The translations under genes and the position numbers were made by a program. Below are positions 1-7,279 of a stretch of DNA of 22,341 nucleotides, piece after piece. Positions within the stretch are counted from its first letter, which is position 1. Each line of letters starts with the position of its first letter. The stretch is from Schizochytrium sp. CCTCC M209059 (Eukaryota; Sar; Bigyra; Thraustochytrida; Thraustochytriidae). The DNA lies in assembly GCA_000818945.1 (NCBI GenBank), contig KN805398.1:24067-46407 (forward strand). Direction: 5' to 3'. Under the pieces are notes generated by a model, which saw only the letters and a program-made list of their open reading frames with translations, had not been told where the DNA came from and ran no database searches.

Positions 1-400
1 GGGGGGGCGTGCTCGCTTTTCGCTGGACACCTGCCATTGCAGGTCACGCGGCCAAGCAGGCAGGTGTAAATCAAATAAACAACACGAAAAAGAAGACAAA
101 GTGTGAGAATGTGAACAGAAATTTACAGATTGATCTAGGAAAGGGTAAATTGAACGCGATCGTTTGACGAAATGGGGTGGAGCGTATAGGAATGGTTTAC
201 ACAATAGTCAGAGGGAGTCGTTGGCGCACAAGCGCAAGACCCTTGGCCCGTCACCGTTTTGGGAAAAAAAAAGAGAAGAAAAAGAGAATCGAATCAGACT
301 GTGCCGTTTGCTTGAGGCGCAGTTCTTTTCTCTCTTTCTTTCTTTTCTTTTCTTTTCCTTTATAGGATGCGGACACAGAAAAAACGGGTCTGCTGCTCGT
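1..400. other. 3' flank of the PP2C gene, no gene seen
   Basis: This stretch lies downstream of the minus-strand phosphatase stop codon. It begins with a run of seven G, has a small hairpin at 29-44 (6-bp stem, 4-nt loop) and a pyrimidine-rich block at about 325-360 (TTTC/TTTTC units) that would be a purine-rich 3' UTR segment on the minus strand. Reading frames here are short or are antisense continuations of the phosphatase gene. I see no RNA gene. Confidence 0.5.
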
Positions 401-1831
401 TTACTTGAAAGCCGACAAGAGGCGCGAAGCCTTGCCGAGATTTCCCGGCTTAAAGTTGCGGCGCATCATGGGGTTAATGTCGACCACAACGGCGGTGATA
501 TCGTCGGGTGCCATGCCGCCATAAAGACGCTTCTGCTTGGCGTGGGCGGCGAGCTTGGCGGCCGCCTTTGCGGGGGAGCCAATTTTGGCGACGAAGCGCG
601 CGACATCGTGGGTGTCGAGCACCTCAAAGATGCCATCGGAAGCGAGGACGAAGCGCGCGTATTCGCCGCGAGGAATGGAAAAGGAAACAATGTCTGGTTC
701 GGCAATAACACTGCGCGCGGCGTAGGTATCGCCGATGCTGCGGGTCACCTGAAGAGAGACGCCGCCCGAGTGGCTAAAGACGACGGCGGGGCCGACGGGC
801 ACACCATTGAGGTGACGGCGGCCAATAAACGAGTGTGGACGAAGAACCTCGCCCGAATGGGACGCGCGCTCCGTCTCCCGGCGCCAGAGCTCGCTCTCGA
901 GGAGGCCACTGCGGGGTGCGTGGTCGGCCTCTTCGATGCGGACGCGCTCGGGGTCGTTGACCTCGATGCGGTGGTCGAGCGTGAGCTGATCGACGGATCC
1001 GTCCTGGGCGATCATGATGGCGCGGCAGTCGCCGCACCACGCGGCCTTGCACTGCGTCTCATCGCTTGCGGCGTCGTCGTCGAGGAGGTTTGCTGCAGGC
1101 TCCGACTCGACAAAGACGGTGACGGCGCAGGTACCGGAGCGGGGCTCGGCGTGCCTTGATGCGCGGACGTACTCGTCCATGCGGTTGTATGCGTATGCGA
1201 TGGCCTCGTCGCTGGGCATGGTCATGGTCGCGTGCTGGCGCGTCATTGATGATGCGAGCGAGGCAAGGTCCTGCTCCTCGAGGGGTCCCACAGAGTCCTC
1301 CTCGTCCCCGTCGAGGCTACTGTCGAGGCCTGCCGAGGAGCCGCGCGCGCGCTTGTCGTAGGATGCGACGGCGTCGTAGAGCTTGCCGACGCAGATATCG
1401 GCGGCGAGAGCGGATGTGCCGTGGCCGTCAAAGACGCCAAAGTAGTGAACATCCTCGCCGTCTTCGTTGCCGAGACGAACGTCGTAGCGGTCCTGGTCTT
1501 TCTTGCCCATGGCCTGGGCGACGCCGTACTGAAGCGAGGATGCGTCGTATTGGTGCGAGACCATCTTGCCGAGCTCGCCGCGTCCCTCGGGCCTGCTGAA
1601 GGACCTGTGCGGGCCGAAGCCGGTCGCCTGTTCGGGCATGAGTTCCTCGGACACGAGGCTTGCGCCGCTGGACTTGCTCATGGACCGCATGCTCTGCGCG
1701 CTCATGCCACCGAGTCCGCGGGGGAGCGACCGGCGCAGGGACCCAAGCGAGCCCTTGAGCTTGCCGCCGAGGTTCTCCGCCTTGCGCAAGCCGGCCACGG
1801 TGCTGTGCACGCTGTCGTCCTGGACCTCCAT
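401..1831 (-). CDS. PP2C-family (PPM) protein serine/threonine phosphatase
   Basis: 476 residues. PPM phosphatases remove phosphate from Ser/Thr using two metal ions held by aspartates. Seen in the sequence: a KKDQDRY segment at residues 110-116 in the place of the family's early basic/ED motif; FGVFDGHG at 131-138 (metal ligand D135); CAVTVF at 235-240; AAWCGDCRA at 263-271; the TRSIGD motif at 363-368; VLASDG at 395-400 (metal ligand D399); and DDITAVVV at 443-450, where the family usually has DN. All core motifs are in order, so it is probably active. Residues 1-90 are a Ser/Arg/Gly-rich, likely disordered leader without an obvious targeting signal, and 160-205 is a Ser/acidic insertion. 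The start ATG at 1831 has A at -3 and G at +4. The gene is intronless. Subfamily and substrate cannot be told. The 331-residue plus-strand frame over it is a shadow. Confidence 0.93.
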   Translation of the reverse strand: MEVQDDSVHSTVAGLRKAENLGGKLKGSLGSLRRSLPRGLGGMSAQSMRSMSKSSGASLVSEELMPEQATGFGPHRSFSRPEGRGELGKMVSHQYDASSLQYGVAQAMGKKDQDRYDVRLGNEDGEDVHYFGVFDGHGTSALAADICVGKLYDAVASYDKRARGSSAGLDSSLDGDEEDSVGPLEEQDLASLASSMTRQHATMTMPSDEAIAYAYNRMDEYVRASRHAEPRSGTCAVTVFVESEPAANLLDDDAASDETQCKAAWCGDCRAIMIAQDGSVDQLTLDHRIEVNDPERVRIEEADHAPRSGLLESELWRRETERASHSGEVLRPHSFIGRRHLNGVPVGPAVVFSHSGGVSLQVTRSIGDTYAARSVIAEPDIVSFSIPRGEYARFVLASDGIFEVLDTHDVARFVAKIGSPAKAAAKLAAHAKQKRLYGGMAPDDITAVVVDINPMMRRNFKPGNLGKASRLLSAFK

Positions 1832-1890
1832 TGTGCTTGCTTGCTTGCTACCCTTGCCTTGACTTTTCTGCCTTGCTTTGCGTTTGCTTT

Positions 1891-1914
1891 TGCTGCTGCT
1901 GCTGCTGCTGCTGC
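1891..1914. repeat. (TGC)8 microsatellite
   Basis: Eight perfect trinucleotide units, 60 bp upstream of the PP2C start codon. On the minus strand, the sense strand of the gene, this is a CAG/GCA tract and would sit in the mRNA leader if transcription starts further upstream. Confidence 0.95.
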
Positions 1915-1971
1915 GTGCTCGACTTGCGCTCCGCGGTGCCGCGCTCCTCCGCCGGCTTGCCGCTTCGCTCT

Positions 1972-1976
<5 letters not shown>

Positions 1977-2015
<39 letters not shown>
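1977..2015. repeat. (CTG)13 microsatellite
   Basis: Thirteen perfect CTG units, CAG on the PP2C sense strand. Together with the (TGC)8 tract about 60 bp away it makes a paired trinucleotide-repeat block upstream of the phosphatase. Confidence 0.95.
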
Positions 2016-2018
<3 letters not shown>

Positions 2019-2671
2019 GCTGTTCGGGCTCTGCCGCACGCGCGCCGCCCGCCTGCGCGCTGCCTCTGCGTGCTTTTCTTTCTTTCTTTCTTGTTCCTTC
2101 TTTCCTTCTCTATTTCTCTCTCTCTCTCGCCCTGCTTCCCCTGCTAGCGCGTCAAGGCCGCTCGCCCGAGCGTGCGCCTGCGTCGGCGCCCCGGGCGTCT
2201 CCTTGTCGCGCCTTCCTGCCCTTCTTCCTCTTTCCTCCCTCCTCCTTCCTCCCTCTCCTGGCTCGCCCCCTCTGCCCCCCTGCGCGGTGCGCCGCCCGCT
2301 GCCCACTTCTTTTCCCTTTCTTTCTTTCTTTCTTTCTTTTTTATTACTATTATTTATTTCTCCTCTATTCTTTCCCCTTCTCTCCCCTCGATAGGATAAA
2401 TCGGTCGATCGCGGTCGATCGATCGATCTTACGTTGCAGTGGCCGCTCCGCCGCCTCGAGCCGAGCCTGTCTATCATGTCGAGTCAAGCCGGCGACCTGC
2501 GCCCGCGCGCGGGGGTCAAGCGAAGCGAGTGGTTGGGCGGGCGGTCGATCGAGCGAGTGGTGGAGTGAAGGATGAATGAAAGGCGCGCGGTGCAGCCACC
2601 TCGCGCACTGCGTGCGGGAGGCGGCCACAAGCGCAGGCTGCTCTTGTTTATTTTACCACTGCTTCGATGGA

Positions 2672-2691
2672 TCGATGGATCGATCCATCGA
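2672..2691. repeat. 20-bp perfect palindrome
   Basis: The sequence TCGATGGATCGATCCATCGA equals its own reverse complement. It sits inside a longer ATCGATGG-type repeat patch, so it may simply result from microsatellite growth rather than be a binding site. Confidence 0.85.
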
Positions 2692-2845
2692 CCACTTGCT
2701 TGACGATTTTCCACTTCTTTTTCCTTTTTATCGAAGCCACAGCTTCTTTGTGGCCGAGTCTCGCCTCCCTTCGCTTCGCTTTCTCGCCCGGGCCGCCGTC
2801 TCTTGCTCTTGGCTGCGGCTGCAAGCCCACTCCCGCCCCGGCCTT

Positions 2846-2883
2846 CTTGCTTGCTTGCTTGCTTGCTTGCATGCTTGCTTGCT
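2846..2883. repeat. (CTTG)n microsatellite
   Basis: About nine CTTG units with one interruption (CATG). The same motif family recurs as the longer CTTGCTTGC array at 5431-5515 and just upstream of the PP2C start codon at about 1840-1850. Confidence 0.9.
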
Positions 2884-3002
2884 TTCTTTTTGTCTGCTTC
2901 TCAAGTGACACGAGGTCCAGAGGCCGGTGGACAGGAGCCAGAGCGCTGCGCTGAGCGAGGCGCCGTGCGAATAGCAGCTAGCTAGCTAGCGCCCCTTGCG
3001 GA

Positions 3003-3217
3003 GCACGCTTTTTCCTTTCATTTTCCTTTCTTTTTCCTTTCGTCGAAAGTGAAACTCCGGATACCGCAAGTGCCGCTCGCGGAAATCCTGCATTTGCAAC
3101 GATCCGAATACCCACTTGCCACGGCCGGCAAGCGCCGGAGAAGAGGGGCGAAACAAAGAAACAGCCAAGAGGAAAAATAAAAGAAAAAGAATTGGAAAAG
3201 AATGGAAAAAAGCGTGC
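3003..3217. repeat. 215-bp fold-back (inverted repeat) element
   Basis: The left end GCACGCTTTTTCC (3003-3015) is matched by the right end GGAAAAAAGCGTGC (3204-3217) in inverted orientation. The match continues imperfectly inward for about 40 bp through a pyrimidine-rich left arm (to about 3041) and a purine-rich right arm (from about 3173). The central 130 bp contains further inverted pairs: CTCCGG near 3054 with CCGGAG near 3142, and CAAGTG near 3068 with CACTTG near 3112. The whole element could fold into one long hairpin. It could be a MITE-like remnant or a structured RNA. I see no target-site duplication and no protein. Confidence 0.6.
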
Positions 3218-3985
3218 ACATCCTCACCTAAGATACCCTAGATTCCCACTACTGTCCGCGGACATGCGTTCACACCAGGAATGCGTAGCCATAGTCTAGG
3301 AAACCCTAGAGCAGCGCCCGGGAGGAGCCTGCTCGTCACCAGCCTCACTCCTTCCAGATCAGACTGTGGGATACGCCGTCCGAGCAGGCCCTTCGGGCCT
3401 GTCTCAAAGAACAAGGGCGTCCCCGCATCCCCCACAGCATGGCCCTGCAATGCACGGGCGTCGGTGTCCGAGCGACGGAGGGACAAAAATAAAAAGAAGC
3501 GCATAACGCGCAGTGGATGCCTGAGATGGCTGCGGAGCCTCCGCGAGAATTGGGGGGGCGACGCCCGGTAATCGAGGTGACGTGTGCAATGCGTCCCTAT
3601 GCCGAACGCGCGGCGACCGCCAGCGAAGAAGCGCAGTGGTGCCGGGTGGGAACCTTCGGGAAAGCGGCCCCCGCACCTTGTCCGTTTCCCCTTGAATACT
3701 TTCCAGTGGGCATGCAGAGGAAGTGTGCAATTCATGGCGTGCGTGCTGGCGGAGGCGCCTCGCCCGCAGCCCGACCGATCATCGCTATTTAAAGGAGACG
3801 CATGGCGGTCGTCGCAGGGGCCTGCGCGACAGAGGACCGTTGTTCGGAGATCGCGAAGATCGCAATGGCCGCAATGACGGCAGCCGCAATGACGGACTGG
3901 AGACAGATCTGCGGGGCGCCAACTCGCGGAGGGGATTTTTCTTCCCCCTTGGCTTGCGCCTGCGATGCGATGGCTTCCGCATTGC
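3218..3985. other. Unannotated stretch, no gene recognised
   Basis: This segment is less repetitive than its surroundings. It has a compact hairpin at about 3388-3404 (CAGGCCC-TTC-GGGCCTG), CCTAG-type repeats with partial inverted symmetry at 3229-3310, and a TATTTAAA element at 3786-3793 eight bases before an ATG. Overlapping frames exist on both strands, including 356 residues on the minus strand from 4308, but none shows a known domain and several run through the GATGC repeat. I compared it by eye with tRNA, 5S, SRP, U1, U6 and TPP-riboswitch hallmarks and found no convincing match. Confidence 0.4.
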
Positions 3986-4045
3986 GATGCGATGCGATGC
4001 GATGCGATGCGATACGATACGATACGGTGCGATGCGATGCAATGC
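3986..4045. repeat. (GATGC)12 pentanucleotide array
   Basis: Twelve 5-bp units: five GATGC, three GATAC, GGTGC, two GATGC, AATGC. The internal block of GATAC variants suggests expansion by slippage. Frames that pass through it give repeated Arg-Cys-Asp-Ala-Met or His-Arg-Ile-type peptides and are not gene evidence. Confidence 0.95.
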
Positions 4046-4939
4046 GCTATCGCGTTGCGCTTCCAGCGAGCGACTCGACTCCCTGCCCGTGGGCCCTGCT
4101 CGCCCGTGCCGACTGCCAGTGCAGCCAGCCACCATGGCCAGCCAGCCACCTTTCCCCCCGGGCACGCGCCTCTTCCTGTCCTGCCCCCTCGAGGCTCGTG
4201 TCGTCCCGAAATGCGCTTACCGCTACCATCCTCGCTGAGGCCCATGGCATGGAATGCGATGCCATGGGCCCTTGCGGGTCGACTCACAGACGCACGCCCG
4301 CTCGCCACACCATCGACGACGATCTGTCGATGGCTCTCTCTCCCTTCTTCCTCTCGCGCTCATCATGATCGCATCGCAGGCAGTTAGTTCTTGGTCGTCG
4401 CGGCTGCTGCCGTTGGCCAGGCGCACGCACCTCCATCGAACCGTTCGCGACGAGCTTCGAGCTGCTCTTCCTCCGCCTCGAGTCCGCTCTTCTCCCCGCA
4501 TGCCCACCCTCCCCGACCAACCACCCGACCATCGTCCCTCCCCGGTCGATCTCGCGCTCATCGGGCAGCTTCGCTTCGCAAGACGCCTCGGCCGAAGAAA
4601 ACCGCGCGGCTTGTTTTCATGTTCGGGCGGGCAGCCGAGCAAGCCAGCCCCCGTGCGCGCATACGCCGGCCGCCCTGCGCCACCCGCACGCGGCTGGTCC
4701 CACTGTTTGCTGCGCAGCCGGGCCGGCCAGCCAGCCCCCGCCGCCGCGCCTGGCCGCCCGCCGAGGGTCGCAGGCCGGAGCCGCAGCCGGCTGGGCTTCG
4801 CGGCCGGGCTCGTTCCTGCCCTCTCTGTACGGGTCTGGGAGAACAGAACCGAGCCGAGCAGACTCGGCGCAGAGCAGATCTAGGCTCCGCAGCCGCGATC
4901 TGGCTGTGCAGTGCTCGTCACAGTCGCCATGGAAGAACC

Positions 4940-4975
<36 letters not shown>

Positions 4976-5430
4976 GAGCGTCGCCCGGCGCTCCCAGGAA
5001 CGAAGGGATCCCCTTCTAAGATTGTCCTGTCTCGCTGGACTTGACTTGGTTGCTGTCTGTGTCCCCCCGAGTGCCCTCGCAGCCAGCCAGCCAGCCAGCC
5101 AGAGCCAGCAAAAAACCCGAGCAAGGGCTGGACGGCCCCTGGCTGGCGGCCTCTGCCGGGACCGCGCGCGCGTGCGAGCGTCGCTTGGCTCGCACTGCCG
5201 GCAAGGCGAGTCGCAAGCTAGGACTGACTGAGCCATCCCATCCCATCGACGCACCCACGCATCCCAAATGAGGCAGCGCCAGCCGGCTAGCTGCAGCACG
5301 GAAGAGCGAACCTAAACTAAAACCAACCAACCAACTGACGAACGAACTCACTCGCGCGCACCGCCGAGGTGTGCGCTCCTCGCCGCCGCTCCCTCCGTGC
5401 TGCGCCGCGCCACTCCACCCTGGCCGAGCT
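4046..5430. other. GC-rich non-coding stretch with simple repeats
   Basis: No frame here shows a recognisable domain. It contains a (CAG)10 tract at 4944-4973, CCAG/AGCC repeats at about 5084-5104, and several G+C-rich low-complexity patches. The many overlapping open frames on both strands reflect high GC content rather than coding. Confidence 0.45.
4944..4973. repeat. (CAG)10 microsatellite
   Basis: Ten perfect CAG units. In the plus-strand frame starting at 4911 this reads as ten glutamines, but that 106-residue frame has no other protein-like character. Confidence 0.95.
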
Positions 5431-5515
5431 GCTTGCTTGCTTGCCTTGCTTGCCTTGCTTGCTTGCTTGCCTTGCTTGCCTTGCTTGCCTTGCTTGCCTT
5501 GCTTGCCTTGCTTGC
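5431..5515. repeat. CTTGCTTGC 9-bp tandem array
   Basis: An 85-bp tract of alternating TTGC and CTTGC units that resolves into about seven copies of a 9-bp CTTGCTTGC unit after an initial GCTT run. Plus-strand translation gives Cys/Leu-rich repeats and minus-strand translation gives Lys-Gln-Gly or Ser-Lys-Ala repeats. Neither is supported as protein. Confidence 0.95.
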
Positions 5516-6670
5516 GCTGGGACCGGCCAACTGGCACCGCGTGGACCGGCGGGTGACGCGCGGCGCGCACACGGTCGCTCTGCGCTGCTCGCGCTGCGCC
5601 CTCCCCGCCCCCGGATGGAATGCGCGTCCGGTCGTCGTCGGCTCGAGGCGGATCGATCGAGCGGCCCGCGCTCAGTCTGAACAGCCCGCGTGATGGCCAG
5701 CCGCCGCGGCTCGCAGTCGCGGCGCGTGCCGACGGGCGGGCGGGCGCGTGGCGCGGACCTCGCCGTCGCGTGGTTGGAGATCCTGGCTGCTCTCGGGCTC
5801 CCGTCGCTCCGCCGCCCGTTCAGAACTTGGGCAAGATCGAGCGGTGGCCGAGCTCGGTCGCTGCAGCCAGAGCGACAGACGCTCGAGCCAAGGACCCCGC
5901 GTCACGATCGCAGGTCGCCTCGCAAGTGGCAGGCTCGACCGTCCCTCTCCTCGCCGCCTCGATACGTAGATAGATATGAGGGCAGGAGGAGAAAGCGACC
6001 TCGCTTACTCGCTTGCTAAGCAGGGCCGGAGGTGGAGCCTGACGAGCAGCGGCGCTCGGTCGCTGGTGCGGGGCCCCGCCCCGCCGCGCCCGCAGCTGGC
6101 TGGCCGCACTGCCCCCGCTGCGGGGACATTGCCCTGGAGGACCAAATGTTTGGGCAGGGAGGCGCCCGGGGAAGAGGCAGCGAGGAGAGCGGGGTGCACA
6201 CTCAGCCCGAGGGAGTGCGCGGACTAGGGGGGGGGAGGGCGCGAACAGGGAAGGGGGAGGTGTGCGGGAACGTTTACCTGGCAGGGTTCGTTTGGGGAAA
6301 TCGACAGCGACCAAGTGTCGGGGGTTTGAACGCAAACTCCCCACGTCATCGACGAGGAGCCAGACAACTGATGCGTAAGCGTACATTGGTCGTTCTCCTT
6401 TCTTGTTCTTCTGGCATTCATGATGATCAAGGTAGCGTCCATGAAAAGCTTGACAACGCTGGGCCATTCTTTTCTCTCGTTGTTTACAACGTGTTGGCGC
6501 AGAAGTGATTGTGACGACGACATTTTCTCTCCAAAGCAAGACATTTAGATTCCGGCAGCCGCCGTATAAAGTTACGTTTCCCTTGCGAACGTCCTGAAAA
6601 TGCAAAACGAAGCAAAGAAGCCAATGGATTAAAGGCTGTCGCTCCGTTGCTTTGGCGATCGTAATGGGCC
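5516..6670. other. No gene recognised
   Basis: The first half is GC-rich and the second half (from about 6280) is nearer 50% GC. A 261-residue minus-strand frame (6605-5820) spans it but shows no domain and changes character halfway, so I do not call it. A hairpin with GTTTG/CAAAC and GGGG/CCCC arms lies at about 6319-6343. Confidence 0.4.
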
Positions 6671-6738
6671 CATTGCTGCGGCGATCTCATTGCTGCGGCG
6701 ATCACAATGCTCCGGCGATCACAATGCTCCGCCGATTA
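6671..6738. repeat. 17-bp tandem repeat, 4 copies
   Basis: Four adjacent 17-bp units at 6671-6687, 6688-6704, 6705-6721 and 6722-6738, of the form CA[T/A]TGCT[G/C]CGGCGATCA with a few substitutions. They run directly into the 66-bp repeats, which begin with the same CAATG. Confidence 0.9.
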
Positions 6739-6860
6739 CAATGAGTCCATCGCTCCATCCATAGCTGCCTGCCTCAGCGATAAATCTTCCGCACACAGCG
6801 TTCACAATGAGTCCATCGCTCCATCGACAGCTGCCTGCCTCAGCGATAAATCTTTCGCAC
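6739..6860. repeat. 66-bp-period direct repeat, 2 copies
   Basis: The 56 bases from 6739 recur from 6805 with three mismatches. Each copy carries CAATGAGTCC at its start and CAGCGATAAATCTT near its end. Confidence 0.9.
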
Positions 6861-6888
6861 TAGCTTCCTCCTTGGCGTCTACTTGCTC

Positions 6889-6933
6889 TTCGAAGTCAAT
6901 CTTACTGCCAACATTCGAAGTCAATCTTACTGC
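6889..6933. repeat. 20-bp direct repeat
   Basis: TTCGAAGTCAATCTTACTGC occurs at 6889-6908 and again at 6914-6933, separated by five bases. It belongs to the repeat-rich block upstream of the kinesin gene. Confidence 0.9.
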
Positions 6934-7279
6934 GTGGGGCAACATTCGTCACAGTTTTGCAATAACTTTGCCCTCTCCACCCTTGCAGGGTATATCTTAT
7001 CGATCCATCCACCCTTCCTTCCTCATTTCTGCCTGGCCCCTGGCTGGCTTATAATAAAATAATAGCTGAGTGGTTCGTTTTTACGAGGGGCCGTTGGCGC
7101 AACCTCCCTCCCATCCATGGTCTAGCACTAGCAGACCGGCGTGCTCCTGCAGCGCGCGCAGGGCAAACCACCGCCAAACGCAGGATAAGTCAGCGCACGC
7201 GACCCAGAGCGCTGCCGTCGCGCACTGCGCGGCGGGCAGACGGGCTGGCAGGCGGGCTTGGCGGACTGGCTAGCTGACC
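6934..7279 (+). promoter_or_regulatory. Presumed kinesin promoter and 5' leader
   Basis: An AT-rich TATA-like stretch TTATAATAAAATAATA lies at 7049-7064, about 215 bp before the kinesin ATG, inside otherwise GC-rich DNA. The transcription start cannot be read from the sequence. Assignment to kinesin rests on orientation and distance only. Confidence 0.35.

Larger units (their letters stand above)
1832..2650. other. 5' leader/promoter region of the PP2C gene, low-complexity
   Basis: Upstream of the phosphatase ATG on the minus strand. It holds two (CTG)n tracts (CAG in the presumed mRNA), then long pyrimidine blocks with TTTC units at about 2074-2092 and 2317-2340, and an AT-rich patch at about 2338-2360. 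A minus-strand frame of 209 residues (2477-1848) runs through both CAG tracts as polyglutamine, but is otherwise low-complexity, ends before the phosphatase ATG and lies in another frame. It could be leader sequence or an upstream ORF. I do not call it a gene. Confidence 0.45.
2651..3002. other. Non-coding stretch with simple repeats
   Basis: It contains a 20-bp perfect palindrome of TCGA/TGGA units at 2672-2691, a (CTTG)n tract at about 2846-2883 with one interruption, and GCTA repeats at about 2977-2990. Frames here are short and follow the repeats. No gene or RNA was recognised. Confidence 0.5.

Noticed and set aside
164..1159. 331-residue plus-strand frame
   Set aside because: It is antisense to the PP2C gene, whose catalytic motifs are unmistakable, and it shows no domain.
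1848..2477. 209-residue minus-strand frame with two polyglutamine tracts
   Set aside because: Composed of repeat-derived Lys/Glu, Arg and Gln runs, ends before and out of frame with the PP2C start; leader sequence is more likely.
1421..2575. 384-residue plus-strand frame
   Set aside because: Antisense to PP2C in its first part and poly-Ala/Pro/Ser from simple repeats in its second part.
3515..3640. Possible TPP riboswitch (CCTGAGATGG followed later by CCGCCAGCGAAG)
   Set aside because: Only fragments of the consensus are present, the spacing does not allow the aptamer stems, and no thiamine gene is nearby.
3238..4308. 356-residue minus-strand frame
   Set aside because: It passes through the GATGC array, giving repeated Ile-Ala-Ser-His-Arg type peptides, and has no domain.
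3786..4368. 188-residue Ala/Cys-rich plus-strand frame after a TATTTAAA element
   Set aside because: The frame is driven by the GATGC repeat and has no domain; the TATA-like element has no supported gene downstream.
6010..6050. 5S rRNA-like GCTAAGCAGGGCCGG
   Set aside because: Only the internal-control-like core is present; the rest of the 5S sequence and its closing stem are absent.
6315..6345. tRNA T-arm-like GGGTTTGAACGCAAACTCC
   Set aside because: It folds as a simple hairpin with a short loop, and no acceptor, D-arm or anticodon arm can be placed around it.
5820..6605. 261-residue minus-strand frame
   Set aside because: No recognisable domain, composition changes midway, and it lies in a GC-rich region where long random frames are common.
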